A stretch of DNA of 64,000 nucleotides from positions 1 through 64,000 of the forward strand of contig JAEYOQ010000008.1 of NCBI GenBank assembly GCA_023411555.1, in the 5' to 3' direction. The notes beneath the pieces are model-generated. The model did no database searches. It worked only from the letters and a program-made list of their open reading frames with translations, and was not told where the DNA came from. The DNA comes from Bacillota bacterium. GTDB taxonomy: Bacteria > Bacillota > Clostridia > Lachnospirales > Lachnospiraceae. Of this stretch, positions 25,498-34,812 are shown in pieces. Each line of letters opens with the position of its first letter. Within the stretch, counting starts at the first letter, position 1. The position numbers and the translations under genes are program-made.

Positions 25498-26403
25498 TTA
25501 ACCCTTCACTGCTCCTGCAGTCATGCCATCGATGAAATATCTCTGAAATGCAAGGAATAAAACAAATACCGGAAGGATAGCAAAGCAGGAGCCTGCAATT
25601 AATAAATCATAATTATTACCATAGGGTGTTAATAGTGTGTTTAAACCAATAGGCAACGTGAATTTAGAAGCGTCCCTGTATACCAGCATGGGCCAGAGCA
25701 TATTATTCCAGGCCCCCATACCACAAAGAATCGCCATGGCAGCAAATGCTGGCTTTGTAATCGGTAGCATAATCTTGATACAGATACCATATTCCGTAGC
25801 CCCGTCAATTCTTCCCGCATCCAACAAATCCTTGGGTAATCCCATCATATACTGACGGAAGAAGAAAATCGTGGATGCACCACACAGCCCAGGCAGAATG
25901 ACGCCAGCGGATGTATTAATCAGTTTTAAATCAATAATCTCCTGATATAAAGGTAACATCAGGATCTCAAAGGGAACCATCATGGTGGCGATTACTAAGA
26001 AGAATAGGATATTTTTCAGTTTATATTCATACATGGATAAGCCATATGCTACAAAGTAGCAGATGACTAAGGTTAAGGTGACCGTTACGATCGTTAGTAC
26101 CAAGCTGTTCTTAAACCATTTAAAGTAGCTATGTTCCCCTTTAAAAAGGTATATGTAATTCGATAAGGACACCGTAGATAGATCCATATTAATACTTAAG
26201 CCGCGTCGGATAAGCTCCTGTCCCGGCCGGAAGGAGGCCATGATACCAGCTAAAATCGGAAATGCGATTAGAAAGCTTAAACATATAAAGAACATGGTTG
26301 AAATAATACTGCCTATTCTGTGCTTCTTACTCATGCTCATGGTTTCCGTTTTCCCTAGTGGTCTAGCCTTTGCTATCAAATTAGAGGATACCGTATTTGC
26401 CAT
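25498..26403 (-). CDS. ABC sugar transporter permease, MalG type
   Basis: A 301-residue inner-membrane subunit of a CUT1-class sugar importer with six membrane segments. The cytoplasmic EAA loop reads DAGRIDGATEYGICIKIMLPI, which contacts the shared ATPase. The C-terminus (FQRYFIDGMTAGAVKG) is the standard MalG-type ending. The start follows GGAGGAGAAATAAG, 3 bp after the other permease. It is the last gene of the binding-protein/permease operon; no ATPase is encoded here, as usual for CUT1 systems that share an MsmK-type ATPase. Confidence 0.92.
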   Translation of the reverse strand: MANTVSSNLIAKARPLGKTETMSMSKKHRIGSIISTMFFICLSFLIAFPILAGIMASFRPGQELIRRGLSINMDLSTVSLSNYIYLFKGEHSYFKWFKNSLVLTIVTVTLTLVICYFVAYGLSMYEYKLKNILFFLVIATMMVPFEILMLPLYQEIIDLKLINTSAGVILPGLCGASTIFFFRQYMMGLPKDLLDAGRIDGATEYGICIKIMLPITKPAFAAMAILCGMGAWNNMLWPMLVYRDASKFTLPIGLNTLLTPYGNNYDLLIAGSCFAILPVFVLFLAFQRYFIDGMTAGAVKG

Positions 26404-26406
26404 ATC

Positions 26407-27303
26407 TTATTTCTCCTCCTTTTTAAAGGTGCCATTTAAGATTAACTGTACCACGTTAATAACCAATGCTATGGATAATAGCACTAATCCTACAGCAGAT
26501 GCATACCCCAGTTGGTTCTTCTCAATACCTCTTCGGTATAGGTAGCCAACAATCGTAAGTCCGATATTCTTCGGAGATGCATTACCATTCCATAGCATAT
26601 AGCTCTCCAAAAACATGGCAAGTCCAGCATAGACGCTGATTGTTAACACATAAATTGTGGTAGGCTTTAGAAGAGGTATTGTAATAAAACGAAACTTCTG
26701 TTTTGCAGAAGCACCATCAATGGATGCTGCTTCATATAAAGTCGGGTCGATATTCTTTAAGCCTGACATAAAATACAACATATTTACTCCGGTCCATCTC
26801 CAGCTTGCAACCAGCAAAAGTGCAAACAAACCAGTTGATTTCATCTTTAACCATTTAATTGGAGCCATCCCAATCCAGGATAGCAATATGTTCATCTGTC
26901 CTGTCTCAAGCTCACTAAACATTAATCGGAATAAGGTACCGGATACTACTACGGAGGTAAGCGCCGGTAAATACAAGATAGACTTCCAGATTCCCTTTGC
27001 TTTCACTAAATTACTATCCAGCAAGCAGGCATATGCCATAGGGAATGGAATCAATAAGAGTAAGGTTCCAATCATATATTGAAAGCTGTTCATAATAGCC
27101 TGATGAAAAGCTGTATCGCGCAACAATTTAGAGTAATTCTCCAGACCAACCCATTCAATCTGTCCGGGTAGGATGGATTGAAAGCTCATCTTTACCGTAC
27201 TAAAAAGCGGATATATCCAAAATATTGTAAAGCTTAATATAAATGGTAAAACTAAAATATAAGGGGCCGCTTTCTGAGAATACAGAATCCTTCTTAATTT
27301 CAT
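26407..27303 (-). CDS. ABC sugar transporter permease, MalF type
   Basis: A 298-residue partner permease with six membrane segments, beginning YILVLPFILSFTIFWIYPLFST. The EAA loop is YEAASIDGASAKQKFRFITIPLL. ATG 27303 follows GGGAGGAGTGCTCGC; an in-frame ATG at 27324 is less well placed. It lies 177 bp after the solute-binding protein gene and 3 bp before the MalG-type gene, so the three are one operon. The neighbouring arabinan genes suggest arabino-oligosaccharides as substrate. Confidence 0.92.
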   Translation of the reverse strand: MKLRRILYSQKAAPYILVLPFILSFTIFWIYPLFSTVKMSFQSILPGQIEWVGLENYSKLLRDTAFHQAIMNSFQYMIGTLLLLIPFPMAYACLLDSNLVKAKGIWKSILYLPALTSVVVSGTLFRLMFSELETGQMNILLSWIGMAPIKWLKMKSTGLFALLLVASWRWTGVNMLYFMSGLKNIDPTLYEAASIDGASAKQKFRFITIPLLKPTTIYVLTISVYAGLAMFLESYMLWNGNASPKNIGLTIVGYLYRRGIEKNQLGYASAVGLVLLSIALVINVVQLILNGTFKKEEK

Positions 27304-27479
27304 GCGAGCACTCCTCCCTTTCACTCGATATAAGTAAAGGCACCTAAGTAATCAAGGGACTGTTGCATAACTTAGTTACTGCAGTTAGAATAGTTGATAA
27401 GCTTTCTACCGAAGTTTATTACACTATGCACCAGCCCCTTGTCAAAATCAAATTCTTGGACAGCTCAGATGCTCCAATA

Positions 27480-28883
27480 TTATTGCTCTAAGGAGATAAC
27501 GTCCTGTGCTTCTTTCAAAGCATCTTCAACACTCATACCCTCCTCAAGAATCTCATTCAATGTTACATTACACATCTGCTCATTAATGGTAGGACTAATC
27601 TTTACTACACTGATCTTACCGATCTCATCCTTGATCTCATTCAAGGTATCAAAAGGATTTGATACAAAATAAGAGATATACTTATTTGATTGATCTGTCG
27701 TAATTGCAGGATCCGTCCAGATAGAGGTATTACAGGTATCAAATCCCAAGACGTTCCAAATACCTACATTACCGTCATAGGATAGTTTAGCATAGCAAAG
27801 GAATTCTGCTGCAAGCTCGGGATTTTTACACTGATTGGATACGATAGTACCGGTACCACCTATACCCACCGAACGAGGCTGGCCCACTTCGAATACAGGA
27901 CAGGGGGCAATTGCCCATGTATCAGTCATTTCAGGCATATAGTTTAAGAATCTTGACATGTACCACATTGCCTTTGGAAATGCAACAATATTACCATCGA
28001 TGATATTAGCAAAGCCCTCCTCAAGATCTACGTGTCCACCGGGGGATATCATAGCAACACCTGACTTTAACCAATCCTGCTGCATAGTAAGCATCTTCTT
28101 AACAGATTCAAGCTCAACATTCGCTTTGCCACTTTCTCCACCTGTCCAGTCCTCACCATGCTCTGCCATAGCAACCCACATCCAATCCACACCTGCTGTA
28201 TCAACAGATGTCATATGGACCTCGCCATTAGAAGCCTTATACAGTTCTTCTCCGGCCTTAGTGAAATCATCCCAGGTCTTAATCTTAGTATAATCTATTC
28301 CATACTCAGATAAGATCTTTGTATTATAGTACATTACAGTCGCACCGACATGAGTAGGAGCGCCATAGTTAATTCCGTCTTTGCTGTAGATATCAATACG
28401 GGCCTGAACCAAGTCATTCTTATAAGGTGCAATTGCATCATTTAAAGGATAAAACTGAACTTCACCCTGTAGGAAGTTAGGAAATTGACCAATCTCAACA
28501 TCACAAAGATCAGGAGCGCCAGTGCCTGACTGATTTGCCAACATTAGTTTATTATGCATGTCTCCATAGGGATAAGTAGTAAAGGTTATCTGAATTTGCT
28601 TATCCGGATTAGCTGCATTCCATTTCTCAAGCATACTTGCATAGAAGGTATTATGTAATTCAACGAAGGACCACATCTCAAAATGGGTTCCGCTATCAGG
28701 TCCAACGGTTGTGACCGCAGTAGGCTCAACTTCACCTGTCCCCTCTTCAGGAGCTGCTTCCTCATTAGCGCCTTCTTTTACCTCTGCACTATCTCCCGAT
28801 GTTCCGGTAGTTTTGCCACATCCTGTAAGCATGACAGCTACCATCACCAGAGTCAAAATTACACTGATTAACTTTCTCATCAT
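27480..28883 (-). CDS. Sugar ABC transporter solute-binding lipoprotein
   Basis: A 467-residue family 1 extracellular solute-binding protein. The lipobox is MLTGC (about residue 22), followed by an acidic, flexible linker (about 25-60). The mature domain starts FEMWSFVELHNTFYASMLEKW, and MYYNTKILSEYGIDYTKIKT and the YMSRFLNYMPEMTDTWAIAP hinge region are typical. It starts at ATG 28883 after GGGAGGTTTTAATAAG and is the promoter-proximal gene of the importer operon. Location next to arabinan-degrading enzymes and a shared regulator supports arabino-oligosaccharide uptake. Confidence 0.92.
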   Translation of the reverse strand: MMRKLISVILTLVMVAVMLTGCGKTTGTSGDSAEVKEGANEEAAPEEGTGEVEPTAVTTVGPDSGTHFEMWSFVELHNTFYASMLEKWNAANPDKQIQITFTTYPYGDMHNKLMLANQSGTGAPDLCDVEIGQFPNFLQGEVQFYPLNDAIAPYKNDLVQARIDIYSKDGINYGAPTHVGATVMYYNTKILSEYGIDYTKIKTWDDFTKAGEELYKASNGEVHMTSVDTAGVDWMWVAMAEHGEDWTGGESGKANVELESVKKMLTMQQDWLKSGVAMISPGGHVDLEEGFANIIDGNIVAFPKAMWYMSRFLNYMPEMTDTWAIAPCPVFEVGQPRSVGIGGTGTIVSNQCKNPELAAEFLCYAKLSYDGNVGIWNVLGFDTCNTSIWTDPAITTDQSNKYISYFVSNPFDTLNEIKDEIGKISVVKISPTINEQMCNVTLNEILEEGMSVEDALKEAQDVISLEQ

Positions 28884-29296
28884 CTTATTAAAACCTCCCT
28901 CTTCTGCGAATCAATATTCGCAATTATTTTAGTTGTTTATAAATTTCTTTACAAAAGGTACACTTCTCCCCCGCTCAAACATATAACACGCACTATTTTC
29001 ACTAATGTTTAATAATTATAACGTGCATATTGTATATTTTTGATTGGTAATGTCTTCCTTTATAATACATAATATATAATACTCACAAACCACTGTCAAG
29101 ATATTTTTTATTTTTTGTTAAAGTATTTTAGAATTATCTATAATAGTGAAATATTTTTGATTTTACAACACGATTTTACTTTTTTCATGATTTCCACGCA
29201 TTGACTTATCTTAAACCAATGTATATAATACTTTATAAAACACTAAAGCATGTTCTGCTTTAAGCTGAGTATTTTACGATTGTCAGGAGGATGTAT
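28884..29296. other. Divergent regulatory region between the importer operon and its regulator
   Basis: About 410 bp with back-to-back promoters. Minus: TTGACA (29094-29099) and TATATT (29071-29076), spacer 17, giving the importer operon a leader of about 180 nt. Plus: TTGACT (29201-29206) and TATAAT (29224-29229), spacer 17, for the regulator. The region is very AT-rich with no gene. Operator sites for the regulator probably lie between or over these promoters, but I could not fix a motif. Confidence 0.7.
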
Positions 29297-30232
29297 ATGC
29301 TACACATAAAATCATTGGATGAGGGATTAGAGCTCTTTAAAGCCTTAGGCTCAGATATAAGAATAGAGATTATTAAGTTACTTTTGACAAATAAAAGTAT
29401 GAATATGAATGAACTGGCCAGCAGTCTGAATATTACCAACGGTGCCTTAACCAGCCATATTAAGAAGTTAGAGGATTGCGGCATTGTCTCCATTTCCAGT
29501 GAATCCACCGGTCATGGAAATCAGAAAAAGTGTGCGGTTCGTCTTGATAAGATACTAATTGAAATGGATTCTCAGGAGGAATACGAAAACGTCTACCAAA
29601 CTGATATTAAAGTAGGCCATTATTCCAATTATGAGATCTACCCCACCTGCGGTCTTGCATCCTCCACTGCCCTGATAGGCCAGGTTGATGACGCCAGATA
29701 TTTTACACATCCTGATCGCTATATGGCGGATATTGTTTGGTTTACGAAGGGTTATATCGAATATATTATTCCTAATTTCATTCCTACCTCGCAGAAGATA
29801 GACCAGATTACCATCTCCGCTGAGTTAAGCTCCGAAGCTCCCGGCGTAAATGATATCTGGCCTTCAGATATCTACTTCTATATTAATGATGTATGTATCG
29901 GCACCTGGACCAGTCCAGGCGATTTCGGGGACATCAAGGGAATATTCACACCAGATTGGTGGTTCCCTAATTGGAATCAATACGGACTCCTTAAGCTTCT
30001 GGTAATCAATAAAAAAGGAACCTTTATCGATGGTCTTAAGATCTCAGATGTTTCCATCCGTGATTTTAATTTCGATTACCGCAGCACCATACGGTTTAAA
30101 ATGGAGGTACCGGAAAATGCAAAGCATGTCGGGGGCTTAACCATCTTCGGAAAGTCCTTCGGTAACTATAACCAGGACATCAACGTTAGAATTAACTATA
30201 GCTCCATTCATCAACCACCAAAGTCCGAATAA
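29297..30232 (+). CDS. ArsR-type helix-turn-helix regulator with a large C-terminal beta domain
   Basis: A 311-residue transcription factor. Residues about 1-95 are an ArsR-like winged helix (LFKALGSDIRIEIIKLL; MNELASSLNITNGALTSHIK). From about 100 to 311 follows a Trp/Tyr-rich, beta-strand-rich domain (YMADIVWFTKGYIEYIIPNF; ICIGTWTSPGDFGDI-like; FTPDWWFPNWNQYGLLKLLV) that looks like a carbohydrate-binding fold, not a metal site. ATG 29297 is 6 nt after AGGAGG. It sits between a sugar importer and arabinan hydrolases, so it probably senses an arabinoside and controls both. The ligand is inferred. Confidence 0.78.
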   Translation: MLHIKSLDEGLELFKALGSDIRIEIIKLLLTNKSMNMNELASSLNITNGALTSHIKKLEDCGIVSISSESTGHGNQKKCAVRLDKILIEMDSQEEYENVYQTDIKVGHYSNYEIYPTCGLASSTALIGQVDDARYFTHPDRYMADIVWFTKGYIEYIIPNFIPTSQKIDQITISAELSSEAPGVNDIWPSDIYFYINDVCIGTWTSPGDFGDIKGIFTPDWWFPNWNQYGLLKLLVINKKGTFIDGLKISDVSIRDFNFDYRSTIRFKMEVPENAKHVGGLTIFGKSFGNYNQDINVRINYSSIHQPPKSE

Positions 30233-30257
30233 ATAAATTAAGCGGTCATAATAACCA

Positions 30258-30474
30258 AGGGTCTGCTGTATAGTACAGAACAGAGGAAGGAAGATAGATT
30301 ATGCTTCCCATAATGCACTGTTTGCCGAACAGATTTCTTATGTGTATGCTAAGAAAGCGAACATTTTATGTTCGATTTCAGCAGACACATAAGGAAGATG
30401 TCCGGCAACCTGTGTGTGAGGGAAGCGTAATCTGTCTTCCTTCCGTAGAGTACACATAAGAAGCCCCTACTATG
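30258..30474. repeat. About 200-nt nested palindrome (MITE-like or large stem-loop)
   Basis: Outer arms 30284-30309 and 30420-30445 pair over about 25 bp (GGAAGGAAGA-AGATTA-GCTTCCC; differences are G-U compatible). Inner arms 30323-30349 and 30380-30406 pair at about 22 of 27 positions (including CTTATGTGT), and the centre holds CGAACAT/ATGTTCG. Weaker pairing extends outward. It fills the space between two convergent genes, so it may be a non-autonomous mobile element co-opted as a bidirectional terminator. Confidence 0.65.
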
Positions 30475-30723
30475 TCACCACTTCTTACCAGGGCAGTAGT
30501 TATTCGCAACTGCTGCCCTCATCTCCACAAAGCAACCGCACTTCCTGCACATACCACTTAATAGCATGTCACATTCTTTACAACGGTCCATTCTTCTCTC
30601 ATATAACTCTTTCGATGCCTTTATCTCCTCCGGCAGATTACGTATGTACTCAAACATATTCTTATACTCTTCATATTCTGCCATATCACGAATCAGGCAT
30701 CTTTTACATACTCTGGTTTCCAT
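30475..30723 (-). CDS. Small zinc-ribbon-like protein (DUF6171-like)
   Basis: An 82-residue protein with four Cys-pair-like motifs: RVCKRCLIRD at the N-terminus, DRCKECDMLLSGMC-RKCGC in the middle and YCPG near the end. The cysteines suggest one or two zinc sites. It resembles a family of small clostridial proteins of unknown function, often annotated DUF6171. Its ATG shares a base with the stop of the GH51 gene (TGATG), so it is translationally coupled to the arabinofuranosidase. Function unknown; a glycoside-hydrolase role is not indicated. Confidence 0.7.
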   Translation of the reverse strand: METRVCKRCLIRDMAEYEEYKNMFEYIRNLPEEIKASKELYERRMDRCKECDMLLSGMCRKCGCFVEMRAAVANNYCPGKKW

Positions 30724-32222
30724 CAGCTAATTTTAATACTAAGCACACTGCAAGCAGGAATTACGAAGGATAACCCCTTTTCATGAACCTTGAAATCAGT
30801 AAATGCTTTCTCCGCGACATGTTCCGTATCCTCAAAGGAATTATAATCATTCATACGACCTGTTAAGATACTTGCTTTTACTACCTCTACCTTCTTCTCT
30901 GCAAAGATAACCTCTACTTCTTCCGAAGCACTTAAGGATAAATTATTCAGTGTTATATTAATGGTACCTTGATCATCAATGGAGACAGATTCCTGCAGGT
31001 TAGGAACTAGCTCCTCACCTGTACCGGTTAAGCTTGAATCAATATAGCTTTCCAAAAGATAAGCATTCTGATGATCCTTATACATATGGAATACATGATA
31101 AGTCGGAGTCTTCACCATCTTCTCACCCTCAGTCAGAATAACTGATTGTAGTACATTAACCATCTGAGCCAGATTTGCCATCTTTACCCTATCACAGTGC
31201 TTATTAAAGATATTCAGTGTAACACCAGCTACCAACGCATCTCTCATAGTGTTCTGCTGATATAAGAAGCCCGGATTCGTACCCGGCTCTACATCATACC
31301 AGCATCCCCATTCATCCACCATCATACCTATCTTCTTATCCGGGTCAAAACGATCCATAATCGCACTATGTCCCTTAATTAATGTATCCATATAGAGAGC
31401 CTTCTTCAGGGTCCGATACCATTCTTCTTCACTAAAATTCGTAGCACTTCCCTTAGCTCCCCAATTACCCGGAATCACATAATAATGCAAGGACAGACCA
31501 TCCATAAAACCATGTAGATAAGCGGGAGAATGGTCATGAGTCGTCTTAAGTACTGTCTCTGTCCAATGGTAATCTTCCACGTTAGCACCACAGCATATCT
31601 TTGCAATTTGTGAATCTGATCTGTAATTTCTGATGTAGGTTTGATATCTTCTGAATTCATTGGCATAATACTCTGGTGTCATATTTCCTCCACAGCCCCA
31701 GTTCTCATTCCCTACGCCAAAGTAATCTACTCTCCAGGCCTCTTCCTGTCCGTTCTCCTTACGGAGTTCAGCCATCGGAGACACTCCCTCGAAGGTCATA
31801 TACTCCACCCATTCAGACATTTCCTGTACCGTACCGCTGCCAAGGTTCCCATTAATATAGGTTTTACATCCCAATTGACGGCATAGTTCCATGTACTCAT
31901 GGGTTCCAAAGCTGTTATCTTCTACCACCCCACCCCAATGAGTATTGATCATCTTCTTACGCTTCTCCTTCGGGCCAATGCCATCCTTCCAATGATATTC
32001 ATCTGCAAAGCAACCACCAGGCCAACGGAGAACAGGCACTTTTATTTCTTTCAGGGCTTCTACTACATCCGTTCTCATTCCATTCGTGTTCTTAATCTCG
32101 GCGTTCTCTCCTACATACAGTCCCTCATAAATACATCTTCCAAGATGCTCTGCAAAATGACCATAGATTTCTGCATTAATCCTGTCTTTTCTGTTGACTT
32201 CATTGATAACTAACTTTGCCAT
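30723..32222 (-). CDS. abfA: Alpha-L-arabinofuranosidase, GH51
   Basis: A 499-residue GH51 enzyme that removes alpha-L-arabinofuranosyl residues from arabinan, arabinoxylan or oligosaccharides. The family blocks are EIYGHFAEHLGRCIYEGLYVG (N-terminal), LRWPGGCFADEYHWKDGIGP, the acid/base motif VGNENWGCGG and the nucleophile region IGMMVDEWGCWY. The C-terminal beta domain starts near 390. There is no signal peptide, so it is cytoplasmic. ATG 32222 follows GAAAGGG. It is third in the operon after two GH43 genes, and the order suggests it completes breakdown of imported arabino-oligosaccharides. Confidence 0.95.
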   Translation of the reverse strand: MAKLVINEVNRKDRINAEIYGHFAEHLGRCIYEGLYVGENAEIKNTNGMRTDVVEALKEIKVPVLRWPGGCFADEYHWKDGIGPKEKRKKMINTHWGGVVEDNSFGTHEYMELCRQLGCKTYINGNLGSGTVQEMSEWVEYMTFEGVSPMAELRKENGQEEAWRVDYFGVGNENWGCGGNMTPEYYANEFRRYQTYIRNYRSDSQIAKICCGANVEDYHWTETVLKTTHDHSPAYLHGFMDGLSLHYYVIPGNWGAKGSATNFSEEEWYRTLKKALYMDTLIKGHSAIMDRFDPDKKIGMMVDEWGCWYDVEPGTNPGFLYQQNTMRDALVAGVTLNIFNKHCDRVKMANLAQMVNVLQSVILTEGEKMVKTPTYHVFHMYKDHQNAYLLESYIDSSLTGTGEELVPNLQESVSIDDQGTINITLNNLSLSASEEVEVIFAEKKVEVVKASILTGRMNDYNSFEDTEHVAEKAFTDFKVHEKGLSFVIPACSVLSIKIS

Positions 32223-32273
32223 CTTATTCAACCCTTTCATGTTATTGATAGTGAATGCACTTCCTACTACCTG

Positions 32274-33746
32274 TCATATACTATGGTTCGACTGCTTTAA
32301 GGCCGCTCCCCATATTGCTACTCCATCCTCAGAGAGTCCTGTAAAGGTCATCACATATTTCTCACCGTATTCGTCGTATTCCTTGGCAAATTTACCTTTA
32401 TAGGTTTTATCCTCAATTACGATTATCATATCATTATCCCCCTGAAGCTTCCAGGAACCGGTTGTATCTCCTTCGACTTTACCATTGGAATAGAGCGTAA
32501 TGCTTATAGATTCCTTAATCTTGCTTGAGATATCATGACCATGGTTAATTAATTTATAGAAGCCTACTACTTCCTCCTTGGTATAGCTTCCTATACTTTC
32601 ACCGCTATAGCGGTAGGGTGCAATTACCGGCCATCCATCTTCATTAAAGAACATCTGGTGTACCCTTACTTTATGGGATTCCCCCAGTCCTTCAAAACGA
32701 GTATGAAAGACTAAAAAATATTTTCCCGTTTCCTCCTGATAGAGGGCTGAGTTATGCCCGGGAGAGACAATTCCTCTTCTCTTTTCTCCTTTTTCACCAT
32801 CCTGCCACAGCCACTTGTAGTTCCCCATTAATTTAGCACCATATTGTTCTGCAGCCTCATCATCAAAAAATGACCCTTTCCCACCGGTGCATTCGATCAT
32901 ATCTCTTCCAGTCGTATCATAATAGGGACCATCCGGTTGCTTCGACCTGCATACCCGTATGCTATAGCCTCCGTCAGCCGCAAGTCCGCCATAAGAAAGG
33001 AACATATAATAATACTGCGTATCGGGATGATAGAGGACATAGGACCCTTCAATCCTAAGATGATTACCACCCAGTAGCTTCTTACCATAGCCCTCCTCTA
33101 ATGGAAAACCTGTCTTCTTATTTAGTTCCAATATGTAAATTCCACCGGAATAAGACCCATACATCATCCAAAGCCTCCCCTCTGCATCATAAAAGACACA
33201 GGGATCTACTGCATTGGGATCTTCTGTTGCATCATAGACATCCCCATCCTCGCTTGGAATATCCTTCATACCCGATTTTATAATCAAACCCAGATTCTTA
33301 TATGGTCCTTCGATATGGTCTGCGACTGCAATTCCGATACAACCCAAGGGCTTACTCCCCTCGCAATTACAGTAATACATATAATATCTTCCATCCTCCA
33401 GCCTGATTACATCCGGTGCCCAGAAGGTCGCTGTCTGGGCCCACTCAAAGGCCTCCTTCATCTCGGTATACACTTCCGGAATTAATGAACTATTATTGCT
33501 CACTCTGGAGGATATCATAGACCAGTTCATCAGATCCGTCGTTTTTGCTGCCGCTAGATGCGAACCGAAAATATAATAGGTTCCCTGATCCTCAACAATG
33601 GATGGATCATGCACCGATGCGTCCTTCCATTTTATTTGGTATTCTGTCTGTGAAACCACTGGAATATCAGCAAAGCTCTCTTTGGCACAGCCCTGTAGCA
33701 TAATACACATTATTATCATGAAGAAGCTTCTAATTTGTTTTCCCAT
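32274..33746 (-). CDS. Extracellular endo-1,5-alpha-L-arabinanase, GH43 lipoprotein
   Basis: A 490-residue lipoprotein (signal peptide ending LQGC, about residue 20). A five-bladed GH43 propeller covers about 40-380: catalytic base in WKDASVHDPSIVEDQG, pKa-modulating Asp in NAVDPCVFYDAEGRLW and acid Glu in HLRIEGSYVLYHPD. The C-terminal domain (about 390-485, GVAIWGAAL at the end) resembles the extra domain of AbnB/Abn2-type arabinanases. It starts behind TAGGAGTGGGGT. As a surface enzyme it would cut arabinan chains, supplying the importer. Substrate specificity within GH43 is inferred from domain form and locus. Confidence 0.9.
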   Translation of the reverse strand: MGKQIRSFFMIIMCIMLQGCAKESFADIPVVSQTEYQIKWKDASVHDPSIVEDQGTYYIFGSHLAAAKTTDLMNWSMISSRVSNNSSLIPEVYTEMKEAFEWAQTATFWAPDVIRLEDGRYYMYYCNCEGSKPLGCIGIAVADHIEGPYKNLGLIIKSGMKDIPSEDGDVYDATEDPNAVDPCVFYDAEGRLWMMYGSYSGGIYILELNKKTGFPLEEGYGKKLLGGNHLRIEGSYVLYHPDTQYYYMFLSYGGLAADGGYSIRVCRSKQPDGPYYDTTGRDMIECTGGKGSFFDDEAAEQYGAKLMGNYKWLWQDGEKGEKRRGIVSPGHNSALYQEETGKYFLVFHTRFEGLGESHKVRVHQMFFNEDGWPVIAPYRYSGESIGSYTKEEVVGFYKLINHGHDISSKIKESISITLYSNGKVEGDTTGSWKLQGDNDMIIVIEDKTYKGKFAKEYDEYGEKYVMTFTGLSEDGVAIWGAALKQSNHSI

Positions 33747-33768
33747 ACCCCACTCCTATCTTCAATAC

Positions 33769-34719
33769 CTAAAGCTTAAAAATCGGTTTCCCATCTCCTC
33801 CAAATTCAATCTTCATAAGCATTGCATGACGGTTTGGTACATAAAGTGGATTTCCATTAATCGCTTTCTCCGTTCTCGCATGATAAACCATAATAGGCTC
33901 ACCGTTCTCATCTACCGTAAAGGAATTATGCCCAGGACCATAGATTCCCTTGTCAACACAGCTTTGCAGCACCGGATAACGTTCCTTCTTCCAAGATAAG
34001 GGGTCCAATAGATCATCCTCCTCATCTGCGCTGAGCATTCCTATGCAGTATGCAATGCCAGTCTCACTTGCCGAATAGGTAAGATAGATCTTACCACTTC
34101 TCTTAATCACCGCAGGCCCTTCATTTACCCAATAACCCTGTCGCTCCCAGTCATAATCCGGTGTTGTCAAAAGCACCTGAACGGTCTTTAATTTTAATGG
34201 TGTTTCCATCTCAGCAATATAAAGATTTGATATCTGCGGACCTACTCCAACTTTTTCTGCCCATACATAATACCGTTTTCCTTTATTTTCAAAAATGGTA
34301 GCATCCAGTGAGAAGCTTTCAAAAGAAAAGGGATCTCCTACGGCTCTCTGTATTTTCCCCTTCTCTACCCATGTTCCGGTAAGTGGATCTGGATCTTCGC
34401 ATTCTAAGATGTATGGCCTTATATTCCAGATACTTTCTTTTTCTCCTGCCGCGAAATACAGATACCATTTGCCGTCCAGATAGTGCAGCTCTGGAGCCCA
34501 GATATGCGCACCCATAACACCTTCAGCATGCTTTTCCCAGATCATAACCTCATCTGTCTCCGGAAGCTCTGCCAGGGTCTTCGCTCTTCTTAATATTATC
34601 CCGTCATACTTTGGTATAGAAGCGGTAAAATAGTACCAGCCATCAACATGTTTATACACATAGGGATCCGCCCTCTGAATAATCCAAGGTTCGTTATATT
34701 TTAGCTGTCTTTCTGCCAT
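33769..34719 (-). CDS. GH43 exo-acting arabinanase / arabinofuranosidase (intracellular)
   Basis: A 316-residue single-domain GH43 propeller with no signal peptide. The catalytic triad lies in WIIQRADPYVY (base), FSLDATIFEN (pKa modulator) and YWVNEGPAVIKRSG (acid), with HNSFTVDENG later. The sequence resembles GH43 subfamily 26 enzymes that trim arabino-oligosaccharides. It starts after GGCAGGAGAGTGA and is first in the arabinan operon, 22 bp before the lipoprotein gene. Cytoplasmic location implies action on imported oligosaccharides. Confidence 0.9.
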   Translation of the reverse strand: MAERQLKYNEPWIIQRADPYVYKHVDGWYYFTASIPKYDGIILRRAKTLAELPETDEVMIWEKHAEGVMGAHIWAPELHYLDGKWYLYFAAGEKESIWNIRPYILECEDPDPLTGTWVEKGKIQRAVGDPFSFESFSLDATIFENKGKRYYVWAEKVGVGPQISNLYIAEMETPLKLKTVQVLLTTPDYDWERQGYWVNEGPAVIKRSGKIYLTYSASETGIAYCIGMLSADEEDDLLDPLSWKKERYPVLQSCVDKGIYGPGHNSFTVDENGEPIMVYHARTEKAINGNPLYVPNRHAMLMKIEFGGDGKPIFKL

Positions 34720-34768
34720 TCACTCTCCTGCCTTTTCTACTATATAATTTTATAATATCCTTTAATAT

Positions 34769-34812
34769 TTTAGTATTTACTAAATTATAAACGATAACTT
34801 TATTAATTTCAA
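34769..34812 (-). promoter_or_regulatory. Promoter and candidate operator of the arabinan operon
   Basis: Minus strand TTGAAA (34807-34812), 17-nt spacer, TATAAT (34784-34789). The palindrome TTTAGT-ATTT-ACTAAA at 34769-34784 touches the -10 and covers the start region, so it is a candidate operator. Confidence 0.6.
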
